Positions 19,992 to 31,927 of a stretch of DNA of 64,000 bases are shown here, one piece after another. The position numbers and the translations under genes were made by a program. The notes under the pieces are model-generated. The model saw only the letters and a program-made list of their open reading frames with translations, was not told the origin of the DNA and did no database searches. Location of the stretch: positions 2,172,501-2,236,500 of the forward strand of contig OX291543.1 of assembly GCA_946406115.1 (NCBI GenBank), read 5' to 3'. The stretch comes from Apoda limacodes (taxonomy: Eukaryota > Arthropoda > Insecta > Lepidoptera > Limacodidae). How positions within the stretch are numbered: position 1 is the first letter of the stretch; each line of letters opens with the position of its first letter.

Positions 19992-20604
19992 TTATCATTA
20001 TTATAAGTGTATATGCACTGTCGTAAACAAGAAATATTATATATGTTAATATAAAGTTATGTAGGTATGAGCGCCACCACAAGCACACAGCTGCTGGAGT
20101 AATTGCAGTAATACAAATAAGATAGGTAAGTTTATTATCGAAAATATAATTGGGCATCTTTGTACTAAACATTAGGGCCTTTTTTAAATATAAGCAAAAT
20201 AAAAAAATAATTTTCAAAAAAAATAAGTACACACTAAGTTTGCGACATAAAAGGTAAATAGTAGGTAGTTGACTATGCATATTATTAAAGGTTATAGAGA
20301 TTATTAAAATTATTTTTACAGTTATAATTAAAGCACTTAGACAAAAAATATTCATAGGTATATACAGGAGTTTGGACGAATATACGCTAAGTTGAGGGAG
20401 TATTAGTGTGTGTGCGGTCTTGGGGGCTTGTTTTACTAAATTTAACAATATCATTATGTGACCTGATTGCGAAGATCGGTGAAGAGCTAAGGTTTACTAA
20501 GTGTTCAGTGTTCGTGTATAGTTTATGTAAGATATTAACCCTTTTTTAACAGATAATAGTTTAATTTCACAGTCGGAAGGCTTCGGCCTATCCGACTGAC
20601 AATC

Positions 20605-21987
20605 ATGGCGGATGACAATATCCATCCTAAGCCTCCTGATCTCATCGATCAGATTATGTCCCATCCCATCCCGATACCGGACGATTCACGGCAAGTTGAT
20701 AATCGTGCCCAAAAACGCCCATTTGTGCATGCGAATAAAGGTGACGAAAAAAGATTACGAAGCGAAATCGATTCATCTGCTTCAATACAGACAATATATG
20801 TTCACCCGAGTCTCCTTGAGAAATCCCGTACATACGATTTAAACGATAAAGCTCCTTATATTGTCCATATATCCCGTGTTGAACCAGACCTAGCTGCCGG
20901 TTTTACTATTAGACCTATTAAAATAGGTCATCTTTTGTTCCAAAACAAGGTTCAGAATATTGTTCAAGATGGAATTAAAAGTGCAGGACATAATAGAGTA
21001 TCTATAGAGTTTAAATTAGCTAATGATGCTAATGAATTTATTAATGCTTCCTTCATACAAGGTAATAAATACAAAGCTTTCATTCCATCTTACAATATAA
21101 CTAGAATGGGGCTAGCCCGTGGGATTCCTACAGACTGGTCCATGGATGAACTTATTGAATCATTAGATTTACCAGAGGGCTGCGGTAAGGTTCTCAAAGC
21201 TAGACGTCTTAATAGAAAAGTAATTACAGAAGGTAAAGCCTCGTGGGTCCCTACTCAGTCAGTAGTCCTGACCTTTGAGGGTCAGCGTCTACCAAAATGG
21301 ATTTATTCCTACAATACTTCTCTGATTGTTGAAACTTACCAACTACCTACAATACAGTGCTACAACTGTTGCCGGTTTGGGCACATCAAAACCCAGTGTC
21401 GCTCTAAAGCTAGATGTTTCCGCTGTTCACAAAATCATGCTGGTGAATCCTGCCAAGTTTCAGAGGATCAATCAACATGCTTACACTGTTCTCTAAAAAT
21501 GGTGATGTCAGATGAAAGCATATCATATTTAGATGCTTCTGCCCGCTTTCCACCCTCCCGCCGCCGCCCATATGCAGATGTAACTAAAACTATGTTCTTA
21601 CCTTCACAGGAAATTCAGACCTATGATCCTTCTATCCCCTCCCAACACTTCCAATCCCCATACCCATCTCCAAACACTTCATACAGGAAGACTGTAGCTC
21701 GCAATCCTTCCCCTAGAGCTGCTCTTCCCCGTGGGTATGATAGACTAGCCCATCAGCAAATTATACAAGAAAGACCCTCTTCACTCCCTAATGGATCTGC
21801 TTTACAAAACCTATCTTTTTTAAATACTACCCCAAATGATTCATTGATTGAACTAGTCCTCTCTCTTATAACCAACATAATCTCAAAATGGGATGATGCA
21901 TTACCGAACACCGTGGCTGATAAACTGTATGAACTGCTTAAAATTCTCCCCAGTCAAAGAGACAAAGATTTTGCAGTGGAATGCTAA
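20605..21987 (+). CDS. ORF1, nucleocapsid-like protein of the I-like LINE
   Basis: 460 residues, intact. The N-terminal third is charged, and the middle (about residues 85-235) is the conserved region seen before the knuckles in such ORF1 proteins. CCHC knuckles: CYNCCRFGHIKTQC (about 252-265), CFRCSQNHAGESC (about 272-284), then CLHC without a clear closing H/C pair. A Ser/Pro-rich C-terminus follows. The ATG at 20605 follows a hairpin-like 'gtcggaaggcttcggcctat' stretch of the 5' UTR. The product is expected to bind the element's RNA. Confidence 0.82.
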   Translation: MADDNIHPKPPDLIDQIMSHPIPIPDDSRQVDNRAQKRPFVHANKGDEKRLRSEIDSSASIQTIYVHPSLLEKSRTYDLNDKAPYIVHISRVEPDLAAGFTIRPIKIGHLLFQNKVQNIVQDGIKSAGHNRVSIEFKLANDANEFINASFIQGNKYKAFIPSYNITRMGLARGIPTDWSMDELIESLDLPEGCGKVLKARRLNRKVITEGKASWVPTQSVVLTFEGQRLPKWIYSYNTSLIVETYQLPTIQCYNCCRFGHIKTQCRSKARCFRCSQNHAGESCQVSEDQSTCLHCSLKMVMSDESISYLDASARFPPSRRRPYADVTKTMFLPSQEIQTYDPSIPSQHFQSPYPSPNTSYRKTVARNPSPRAALPRGYDRLAHQQIIQERPSSLPNGSALQNLSFLNTTPNDSLIELVLSLITNIISKWDDALPNTVADKLYELLKILPSQRDKDFAVEC

Positions 21988-23140
21988 GAGCAACCGCCAC
22001 AAGAAACACGATCTTATATACTTACTTAATAAGTTCACTCCGGCTGTTGCTGCCATTTCGGAGACATGGTTGGTTCCTGGATCTTATTTCAGGATTTCGG
22101 GCTATGCGTGCCTCAGGGATGACAGAACGGATGGCTGGGGTGGTTCTTGCCTACTAATTAATCGTAACTTTCCTTCTTCTAAGATTTCACATAGCCCGAG
22201 TTATGAATATTACATTCGTTTCAATCTACATTCCTCACCCTAGCACAGCTTATATTCCTGATCTACAACAAATAATTTCCTCCTTGCCACAACCTTTTAT
22301 TATTCTTGGGTACTTTAATGCCCACCATATCTCATGGGGTTCACATTTCTGTGACTCATTTTCTGCCCACCTTATAGATCTTTTTGAGAATTACAACATC
22401 TGTGTAATTAATGATGGTTCTCCGACTCGACGGGTTTCACCGACCCAAAACAGTAAATCAGCAGTTGATATTAGTGTTTCTAGTCCTTGCCTAGCTCCCA
22501 TTCTGCATTGGGAGGTTCTCCATGAGTCATATGGCAGTGATCATTTTCCAATAATTATTACCAAACCTCATTTAGTTTCTCCTTCCCCCTCCCTTAATCC
22601 ACTTCTTAAATACAAGCTTCATTATGCAGACTGGCCCCAGTTTTCATTGTCTATGGAGGAAAATCTAAAGCAAAATAATTTTGATAATTTTAACAATATC
22701 GATGAACTGTACACAACATTTATCAACTGTCTTATATCTGCAGCCAACTCCCACATTCCATTAAAAAAACTCCCAGTAAAAATATATCTTCACCTCCATG
22801 GTGGGACCCTGAATGCACAGACATGGTAAGACGCCGTAAAGATGCAGAACTTCTATATAGTAGATTGATGACTTTAGAGAACTACTTAAACTATCGGCGG
22901 GTCTCGGCAAGGGTAAAAAAACTTTTTAGTCAAAAAAAACAACGCAGTTGGACTACATTTTGTGAGTCCTTTTCCCCTAGGTCCCCAGCTGCCAATGTAT
23001 GGAAAAAGATAAAAAAATACCGAGGGTCAATGACCCTTAATTCTGGACTATCTCATGATTCTTCCACTTGGTGTGAGAATCTTGCAGATAGGCTATGTCC
23101 CCCTTTTGTTCCATGTGAGAACTGTCTTCCTCAACCTTAA
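21960..23140 (+). pseudogene. ORF2 endonuclease region of the I-like LINE (three frames)
   Basis: Pieces: ILQWNAKSNRHKKHDLIYLL and AISETWLV in one frame, then after a shift near 22200 IPHPSTAYIPDLQQIISSLP, ILGYFNAHHISWGS and YGSDHFPIII, then after another shift near 22820 the linker up to a stop at 23138. The usual GDFN active-site block reads GYFN here, so the catalytic Asp is replaced by Tyr. Confidence 0.75.
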
Positions 23141-25195
23141 CTAAGGGACCCCTCCCTTAGGTCAAATGACACAATGGATGAACCTTTTTCAATGACAGAG
23201 TTAAATTGTGTTTAATCAGGTCTTAAGGATTCAACACCTGGTGATGATGGTATCCCATACTCTTTCATCATCCATCTCTCAGAATTTAGTAAAGGAGTTT
23301 TATTAAAAATTTTAAATAATATATTTTGTTCTGGTGTTATTCCCGAGATAAGGAAATGCCAAATAATCATTCCCATCCTTAAACCTGGATCCGACCCTTC
23401 TAAAGCATCCTCGTATAGACCAATAGCAATATCCTCCTGCTTATGCAAAATAATGGAGCATATGATTAAAAACCGTCTAGAGTGGCTTATGGAATCCAGG
23501 GAAGTTCTGGCTAAGTCCCAATTTGGTTTCCGTAAAAGTAAGGTTACCATTGACAGCCTTGGCATTTTGACCACAGACATCCGTCTAGCACTATCCGAGG
23601 GTAAGCATCTTATTGGAGTGTTCTTAGATATAGCTTCCGCCTATGACAATGTCCAACTCCCAATACTTAGGCAGAAAATGCATCAGCTGAGCATTCCAGT
23701 GAGGTTGGTTCATTTTATTTCTAACCTCTTAATGGGTAGAAATATTAAAATTCACTTGCAAGCTACTTCTCCTCGGAGGACTGTATGGAAGGGTCTTCCC
23801 CAAGGATCTGTGCTAAGCCCACTATTGTACAGTATCTACACCTATGATCTTGAACATGCTGTCACTTCTTTTTGTAATATATTACAGTATGCTGATGATT
23901 TGGCACTCTATTATTCATCAGCCAACATAATAGATTCCTCACGTAACTTAAATTCTGCTTTATCTTACTTAAAAACTTGGCTAGATGACCATGGACTTAC
24001 CCTTGCTGTTCCAAAAAGTAAGGTAATTATATTCTCCAGAAAAAGATTAAATCCAATAATTGATATTAAAGTTAATGATCAGCTCGTACCAGTAGTAGAG
24101 CAAGTAAAATTTCTAGGCCTCATACTAGACTCAAAACTCACAGGTTCCCCACACTTTAATTCTGTGACGGACAAATGCGAGAAAGGAGTTAACATTTTAA
24201 GATCCCTGTCGGGTGTGTGGTCCCCTCACCCCTACAGCCAAAAGTTATTATATAATGCCATTGTCCGTAGCCACCTTGACCACGCATCCTTCCTTCTGGA
24301 ACCTTGTTCTAAGGCATCTCTGGATAAAATAGACAAAATTCAGTCAAAGTGTCTACGTATCATAACTGGTGCTATGAAGTCCTCCCCATTGAATGCCTTA
24401 CGGGTTGAATGTGTGGATCCTCCAATGGGATTGCGGAGACAATTTTTATCTGACAGATATTTTTTTAAAATTGCCCAATTCTCCTTTCACCCTCTCCCTA
24501 TCCTTCTCCAATCTCTCTCTGATAAGTTACAATCTAGTTCTTACTGGAACCACAAGGAACCCCCTAGACTTATAAAAAGCTATAAAAAACTAACCCAATT
24601 CCCTCACCCAATTGCTCAGTTTCCTAAACAGCCCCTCTACGCCACAGAGTTTGAAGTTTTATTATTTCACCCACAAGTAGTTTTAGATCTTGATATCACT
24701 AAGTGCGATCCAGCAGCGAACAACTTATTAACTTCATCTCTTAATAAAAATTATTTCAACTGGTTAACCTTGTTTACGGATGCCTCCAAACTTTCTGAAA
24801 ACAGCTGTGTTGGTTCAGCTGTTTGGATTCCTAAATTTAAAATTATTCTTAGCTTCAAAAGTCCCCCTCAGACATCCGTTTTTACAGGAGAGACTATCGC
24901 TCTTTTAGAAGCCGTGTTATATATAAAATCTCACCAACTAAATAAATCAATAGTTCTATCTGATTCAAAAAGCTGTCTCCAAGCTCTACTATGCAACTCT
25001 TTTAAAGCTAAATTATTATCCCCTATCATTCTTGAGATAAAAAAGTATTATATGCATGTCATATCCAAGGTATTGAGGTGGTTCTTGCCTGGGTTCCTGG
25101 TCACAGTGGTGTGGAAGGTAATGAGATGGCTGATCAATGGGCTAAAGATGCTGCTCATACAGGACTTTCGAGTCACTACAAAATCTTCTCCCTAG
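23141..25195 (+). pseudogene. ORF2 reverse transcriptase and RNase H part 1 of the I-like LINE
   Basis: The frame is open from 23214 to 25195 after two stops. RT motifs: STPGDDGIPYSFI, SYRPIAISSCLCKIME, GVFLDIASAYDNV (catalytic D), KGLPQGSVLSPLLY and QYADDLALYY (DD). RNase H follows: LFTDASKLS, FTGETIALLEAV and VLSDSKSCLQALL, which supply the acidic triad. The frame shifts before the last RNase H block. Confidence 0.8.
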
Positions 25196-25633
25196 ACTTG
25201 CAATACCTTGGAAAAAGACAACTTGCAACAGACTGGAACACTTTATGGAGACAGTCGAGAGCAATAAAAGGAAAATATTATGGTCAAATCCAAACATCTA
25301 TTCCATCAAAACCATGGTTTTTTTTACTCACGAAACAGTGATAAATCTGTCACTTCTACCATATGTCATCTGAGGTTGGGCCATGTGTGTACCCCAGTTT
25401 TCTTAACAAAACTTAGAATTAAAGACTCCTCTCTTTGTGAATGTGGTTTGGATGAAGGCTCCCCTGACCATATAGTTTTTAGCTGCCCTAAATTCCCAGT
25501 TTCTTTGTATGATATCCTTCCAACCAAAATCCCACGCCCTGTAAATATGCAATTCTTGTTATCCCTTCTAAATACGCCATTTATACATCTCCAAAATTTA
25601 TCAAAACATTTAACATTAAACTGTAGTAGTTAG
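25078..25633 (+). pseudogene. ORF2 C-terminus of the I-like LINE: last RNase H block and Cys/His tail
   Basis: Frame 1 carries AWVPGHSGVEGNEMADQWAK, the last RNase H block with H and D. Near 25320 the frame shifts again to a tail with CHLRLGH and a CECG...DHIVFSC cluster, a zinc-binding-like tail common in I and R1 LINEs. It ends at TAG 25631-25633. Confidence 0.78.
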
Positions 25634-25745
25634 TTGTTAATGAATATATATTTGTCTCTCCCCTAATATATGCCCTTTTCCAATTGTTGTTGTGTGTGTG
25701 TGATGTGGATCCTTTGTTTTAGGTGGTGGCAATAAATATAGAACC

Positions 25746-27235
25746 TCAATTTAGAAGAAAACAATTCTGGTCTTAGATAATTTAAGAAACCGATCAACTA
25801 TATACAGTGATTCTCTCACCACGTTGACATTGGCGAAATACTGTGCCTTTAAAGCACAATAAAGGCCACAAAGCGCAAATAATAATAATAAAACATATAG
25901 TGCAATAAACTATTCTGACCCGGTGCTAGGTCAAAAATAAAATATCACTACAGTACTAAAATCAAAATAAAATATCACTACCCCAGTCAGAAGGTTAGAA
26001 AAGTTTGTTGCACTGCACATTTTGTAATTACATAAACCTTGAATTGTGACAGTTGTTTATTTAGAAGCCGACATCCGTAGTATTTATATTAAAAAATATA
26101 GTTTTGCCTTGTCCGTCTGTTCGTATCGACGCCTCCGTGCAATAACCCAGTAATGTATAGCTAAAATTACTGGGTTATAAATTATACTAAATATTTTTTA
26201 TCTAAAATTTAGCACCTATTTATTGCCTGGGATTCATGGATGCTATTTTTTTCATACTTTATGAAAAATATCCCTCTGACATTTTTATTGCACGGAACTT
26301 AAACTGCATATTTACACGATCTAGCCTAATGTTTCATATTTTTTTACAATTGATACATAAAAGATTATAAAATAAATATCTGCTATCATAAATTTATACT
26401 TATTGCGTACGCGACAGTACTCATGCGCAAACATCCCCTCTACATTTCGCTCACCGCTAGACTTATGTGCCGCGGCCTGTACTGCCAAACTATCTTTTAG
26501 AAAGAGGCAAAACAAATCTGTGGTCTCTTTTCTCTTTCCATCACTAGCCACCGTTTCATTTGTTTCCGTTTATTAAAACTAGTAAGAAATAGACAAAAGA
26601 CCACAGGTTCGTTTCATCTTTGTCACACTTTTGCGACCCTCTTTAGGGTTCCGTACTCGACGGGTAAAAATTGACCTACCCCATTAAGTAAGGTATCGTT
26701 GTATGGAGTTCGTTAAGTAGATAAATACTGTACTTTTGTTTTAATAAATATTGGAATGGAATGGATTGATAATGTTTGGTATTACGTATGTTTTACTACG
26801 AACCACCAATATATTGATAATTATCACATTTTTTTGACGTGACAACGTCTTATAAATTGGTTTGCCGGGTGACACTTCAAGAAACTGCGTTACGCTCCGC
26901 TCACGTTATGCGCTCACAATGAGAGCGAGTGAGAGGCACGCGCCCGCCTAAGAGCGAGAGAGACAGACATAAAATCATTGTCACGTAAAACTTTCGCCCG
27001 TATACCGACTTTACAGGCAACCAGTTTTTTTTTCTTAGAAATTCCTTAATATTTCCTATCACAACCAACTTGATTTTGCGGTCGAATGCGTAGCACAGAA
27101 GGGATGAATAATTCTTCTATTTGAACGGCTTAAATTCTACATTTGGAACGGAACCCTAAATGTGCGAAGTTTAATACGCGCTTGGCCGGTTGTTTTAAAA
27201 GCTGGCTAGGAAACGCGTTGTCCAGTTTTGATGTA
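25746..27235. other. Intergenic, no gene seen
   Basis: It contains a small hairpin (26146-26178, stem aacccagtaat), a stray 'agggttccgtactcgacggg' repeat box at about 26645 and a GA-rich stretch at 26915-26970. Nothing coding is supported. The minus-strand frame at 26321-26551 looks like chance. Confidence 0.45.
26146..26178. repeat. Short perfect hairpin
   Basis: aacccagtaat and attactgggtt form an 11-bp perfect stem around an 11-base loop. No function can be assigned. Confidence 0.6.
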
Positions 27236-27237
27236 GT

Positions 27238-28254
27238 AAGGCCCCTAATCTTGTTTCTGCTGCAACTAGCAATACCACCACTATAGATCTTACAGGTGAT
27301 GACACCATTAATTCTTCTAAGCCAGTGAGGCTTTCTAAGTGCAGTAGAAACCAACATCAACAGATTTATAAAAAAAAATGAAAAAATTATCAAAAAGCAA
27401 AAAATATTTAGTAGAAATGTAAATTACTGTAAAGAAAAATTAGAGTTAGTGAAACTACTGGAAGTATGTAAGTTGCAATTAGAAAACAGTAGGCTGCAAC
27501 ATAAAACTGATACACATTTACTCGACTTGCAAATAAAAGATTTACGTACATCCTTGCAGATGATGACCTGCAAGTATGAAGAGTCTCTGAGAGAGATGGA
27601 GGAGAACACACTGGCTATGAATGAGCTAATTGAATTGAGTAAATATAATGTAGAGCTTTTTGAGTCATTACAACTCAATCACAGTATGTGTAATTATAAA
27701 GCCTCAGCGATTCACAGCCAGATTGTGCATCCTTGTTACTACCTTTACCACCACCTCAGTCGTCAATGTGTGTCAGTTTGGAATCAGACCAACACTCATA
27801 TGCTCACAATAGTTCTCACTCAACTAGTGTTTCACAAAAATGTAATGTTGATGACAATATAGTAATGTTTTGCGATGAAATGGGAAAAGGTTTTGGACAC
27901 TTTCTCAGCTCAAGTGTAGGACAACCGGTTTTAAATAATTGTATGCCAAATGCCAATTATGTTAATATAATAAGAAGTTTAATAAAGTCTGACAAAATCA
28001 CTCCATCCTCTACATTAGTAAGATTTATCGGTAACAGGGGTAATGTAAATAAAAGTGAATTAAGACAATATTATAATAGTATAAGCGCACTTAAAGTAAA
28101 AAAAATTGTAATGTTTACATTTCCCTATTGTAAGGGTTTGCCACAGGAGGAAAACAACCTTAGATGTGAGTTAAATTTAGCTTGGCATACTATGTCTAGC
28201 AATAACAATAACTTTCATGTGATAGATACTAACAGTATTTTTAGACATAATTAA
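27238..28254 (+). pseudogene. ORF1 of the LINE: coiled coil plus SGNH/esterase-like domain, frameshifted
   Basis: N-terminal piece: APNLVSAATSNTTTIDLTGD, then a frameshift at the A-run 27369-27378. The middle (27382-27720) is a Lys/Glu/Leu-rich coiled coil (LQLENSRLQHKTDTHLLDLQ). After a second shift near 27730 comes VMFCDEMGKGFGHFLSS, LVRFIGNRGN, KIVMFTFPYCKG and FHVIDTNSIF, ending at TAA 28252-28254. The spacing resembles the D-x-x-G, GxN and D/H blocks of the SGNH (GDSL-type) domains found in some LINE ORF1 proteins. The catalytic Ser is not obvious (DEMGKG instead of DSxGxG). That assignment is inference. Confidence 0.6.
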
Positions 28255-28329
28255 ATAAGGACAAGACATAAATATTATCTCACACACCATTGTACCAGAG
28301 TGTTAGCCTTGTCGCTATCATTTTATATT

Positions 28330-28521
28330 AATACCACAGCCAATAATTTGGCTAAACAATCTGCTTTTATTGAGCAGTGTAATTATAGTAGTGTAATTGA
28401 CATTTCAGCCAAGTATTTGGCTAAACAACCTGCTTCTATTGAGCAGTGCAATTATAATAGTGTAATTGACATTTCAGCTAATCATTTAGCTAAACAACCT
28501 GCTTCTATTGAGCAGTATTAA
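28330..28521 (+). repeat. 69-bp tandem repeat, about 2.7 copies, in frame (23 residues per unit)
   Basis: Units start at about 28332, 28403 and 28472. Each encodes a variant of AKYLAKQPASIEQCNYNSVI plus DIS, and the last ends early at a stop. The repeat length is an exact codon multiple. It lies between ORF1 and ORF2, in the same frame as the end of ORF1. Confidence 0.8.
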
Positions 28522-28622
28522 AATTTGACATGTAATAATTTAAATTAAATTTTCAGACAACAAAGGACCACTTTGGCATATTATATAATTCCAACACTAA
28601 TAATCATTATATTAAACAATCA

Positions 28623-31472
28623 ATGTCTACTCAAGTTTTATGTAAACAGAAACAAAAAAATAAACTTTATCATACTAAAAATAATATTCCATTAAACCTG
28701 GTGCATCAGAATATACAAGGAATGTCTCAGAAAGAACTAGAAATTGAATTGTTCATAAACTGCCAAAAGATTGACATTTTATGTATCACTGAACACTGGC
28801 TACGCAGCCATCAGTTTATGTTCAATTTCACTAATCACCAGGTGGGAAGTTCGTTCAGCCGAGTAAATCCTATCCATGGTGGCTCTTTAATTTTAGTAAA
28901 TAAACAGCTAAAGTTTAAGGAACGTAAAGACATTGTGAGCCTCTCAGTTGAGCGAACTGCCAAGCTGTCCTGTATAGAAGTTGAGCATCTCATTGTTGTG
29001 AGTGTATACAAGCCGCCTTGTGCAATTTATGATAATTTTGAATTAGTTATGGAAGAAGTGCTGAATAAAATCAGCAATTCCAATAAACAAATCATTGTTT
29101 GTGGAGACTTCGATATAAACATTTTGGAAAATAGCTCATTAAGCACTAGATTGCTTGCCTTATTTCAGTCTTTTAATTTAAATAATTTGTTTTGTGAACC
29201 AACTAGAATTGCTGTATCCAGTGCCACTTGCATCGACAATATATTTACTGACATAAAACCAATTCAAAAATCAATTATAAGCAATCTAGAGTCAGATCAT
29301 TGTGGACAGTTAGTGGTTTTAGAAAGAAAGAATAGTATTACTAAAAAGGAAATTAAATTTATACCAATAACAACTAAACGGGTTGAATTATTTAAATCTA
29401 ACTTAATGCATAAACTTCCAGATTTGCTTTATAAGGATATGTACAATACTGTTCTTGACACTATTACTACAGAGTATAATAAAATATTTACTGCAAAAAA
29501 GAAACTTATTTCCAGCCGCTTTAGTTTTAGTGAATGGGCTACCACAGGTATTTATAAAAGTAGGCGTAAACTGTATGAATTATATAAAGAAAAAACATAT
29601 AATAATAGCCAAATATTTAGGGAATATTTAAAAAAATACTCAAAAACCTTTAAAAATGTCTGTCTTGTTGCAAAAGCAATTCACCTCAGACATAAAGTAA
29701 AAAAATCAACAAATAAAATAAAAACTACATGGAACATAATAAATAATGAAACTGGTAAAGCTAGGAATTCTTGTCAGGACTTTGAGTTGATTGTAGATGA
29801 TGCTAGTTTTAAAACAAATTCTGAGGTAGCAGTTGCCTTTGAACAGTTTTTTAAGAATATTCCATTCAAAACAACTGAACATCTAAACTCAAGTCCAATC
29901 TTAGCAGAAAAATTATTAAAAACTAGTGTTCCTGAATGTAACATTCCCTTTGTATTTAAAAACATTAGTCCTACGGATATCATTGATACATTTAAAACAT
30001 TAGAAATTAAAAACATCAATCAAAATTCAATTATTCATGTTAAAGCACAACCCTTAGCCATTATTTTTAATAGTTGTGTTGATAGTGGTGTGTTTCCTGA
30101 TGAGATGAAACTTAGCAAAGTTATACCTCTTTTTAAATCAGGTAGTTCAACAGATCCTTATAATTTTCAGCCTATTTCAATACTACCTATACTCAGTAAA
30201 GTTTTTGAAAAAATCATACTTTGTCAAATGTTAAGCTATTTCTCTATCAATGAGCTACTTAGTAGTAAACAGTTTGGCTTTATAAAAGGCCGTTCCACAA
30301 CCGATGCAGGAGTGGCACTATTAAAAAATATATATAACGCCTGGGAGGGTTCGCATGACGCCCTTGGAGTGTTTTGTGATTTATCTAAGGCATTTGACTG
30401 TGTTCAACATGAAAATCTCATCAGGAAGCTACATCACTATGGTATTAGAGGCAAAGCTCTCGACCTTTTGACATCCTATATGACTAGGAGAGTACAGAAA
30501 ATAGATGTCAACGGTGAAAGATCTTCGGTATCAGCAGTCACTATGGGAGTCCCTCAGGGCTCAATTTTAGGTCCTTTTCTATTTCTTATTTACATTAATG
30601 ATCTCCCATATAATGTAAAAAACCATGACATTGTCTTATTTGCTGATGACACCTCTTTGCTTTTTAAAGTTAAGAGACGATAGACATATTATAATGAATT
30701 AAATAATGCCCTTTCTAAAATTGTAAATTGGTTTAACGCTAATAATTTGTTACTTAATGAAAAAAAAACCAAATGTGTTAAATTTACATTACCAAATGTT
30801 AATCAGAGACAGACATGTATTAATATTAATGGCGAGCAATTAGAACTTGTTAATTCAACAGTCTTTCTTGGCATAACGCTGGACTCCAAACTTCAATGGG
30901 GTCCTCATATGCATAACCTAGCCAAAAAACTTAGCTCTGCTGTGTATGCGATCAAGAAAATAAGACAATTGACCGATTTCGACACTGCGAAAATAGTATT
31001 TTTTAGCTATTTTCATAGTTTAATGACATATGGTATCCTATTGTGGGGTAGCGCTGCTGATGTAAATACAATATTTTTGTTACAAAAAAGGGCAATTCGT
31101 GCTATTTATAAATTAGGATCTAGGATATCTCTGAGGGATAGGTTTAGGGAAGTAAAAATTTTAACTTTAGTGTCACAGTACATATATGAAAATCTTTTAT
31201 ATGTACATAAAAATATCAATAGTTTCAGCAAGAAAAGTGACGTTCACAAAGTAAATACTAGAAGTAAAAATAAGCTGTTGGTGCATGATACACGTCTACA
31301 CAAAATAAGTAACTCTTTTATGGGACAATGCATACACTTTTACAACAAAGTTCCCAATAAAATTCAAAACCTATCAATAGGTAAATTTAAATCTTTTATC
31401 AAGCAGGTACTTTGTAAAAAGGCATACTACAATATTTCAGACTATGTAAATGATAAAAATCCTTGGGACTGA
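28623..31472 (+). CDS. ORF2 of the LINE: endonuclease plus reverse transcriptase, one in-frame TAG
   Basis: 949 codons in one frame with a single TAG at 30681-30683, 24 bases after the RT active site. Endonuclease: NLVHQNIQGM, CITEHWLRS (E), CGDFDINIL (D, N), LESDHCGQL (DH). RT: PYNFQPISILPILSKVFEK, VFCDLSKAFDCVQHENL (catalytic D), MGVPQGSILGPFLF and VLFADDTSLLFK (DD). Beyond the stop come the thumb (FLGITLDSKLQWGPHM) and the C-terminal tail to DKNPWD. The start at 28623 gives a short lead before the endonuclease, as usual. Confidence 0.84.
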
Positions 31473-31785
31473 TGATGCTCAATTACAGGATGCATAGGTA
31501 AACCAAATTAAATAGGAAATAACATAAAATTGTACGACTAAAAATTTTTTATTTAAAACATTAATTGTATTTTAGTTTATTTGTATTATTAAACACTATC
31601 AGTGTTTTTAAAAGAGTAACTATCGAGTTTCTTGCCGGATTCTTCTCGGTAGCAATCAACAACATTGTGGACCGGCGGGAAGGTGGGAGGGTTCAAAAAA
31701 TAATATTTTATAACTTTGACGATTCAAAAGTGATTGTAAAATCCTTATTTGAATAAACCATTTTGACTTTGACTTTGACTTTGAT

Positions 31786-31927
31786 GGGTTTAGTTTAGAC
31801 CACAATATATAGAGCAACACGGCCCCTATATAGGGGGCAGAGGCGTTCCCCTCGGTAAAAATACCAGCCCAGATGGTCATATGCGTGTAACAAAACTATT
31901 TGTCATCGGATTAACTCTAAACTAAAT
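31786..31927. other. Short spacer between LINE 3' end and Jockey fragment
   Basis: Nothing is recognisable apart from AT-rich sequence. Confidence 0.4.

Larger units (their letters stand above)
20470..25745 (+). mobile_element. I-clade-like non-LTR retrotransposon with RNase H (decayed)
   Basis: The layout is a 5' UTR, ORF1 with zinc knuckles (20605-21987), then ORF2 overlapping the end of ORF1 in another frame: endonuclease, RT, RNase H and a Cys/His tail (about 21960-25633). An RNase H domain after RT marks the I group. ORF2 is broken by frameshifts near 22200, 22800, 25150 and 25320 and by stops at 23138-23140 and about 23213. Both ends are approximate. A (taa)4 run at about 25880 may relate to the tail of this or another copy. 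Confidence 0.8.
27238..31785 (+). mobile_element. CR1/Jockey-group LINE with SGNH-like ORF1 and TTTGAC tail
   Basis: ORF1 (two frameshifts), an inter-ORF region with a 69-bp tandem repeat, ORF2 (one stop) and a 3' UTR ending 'ttgaataaaccattttgact' with a (tttgac)n microsatellite tail at about 31762-31784. The tail repeat and the lack of poly(A) fit CR1/Jockey-group LINEs. Because ORF2 has only one nonsense codon, the copy is not old. The 5' boundary is uncertain. Confidence 0.8.

Noticed and set aside
19981..20454. 157-codon minus-strand frame just upstream of the Jockey-group ORF2, as a possible ORF1 or membrane protein
   Set aside because: It is hydrophobic and AT-driven with no zinc knuckle or ORF1-like block, and nothing supports translation. 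It is probably chance.
26321..26551. 76-codon minus-strand frame (MASDGKRKETTD...) as a small gene
   Set aside because: No splice context, conserved block or neighbouring exon. The C-terminal part is AT-rich chance sequence.
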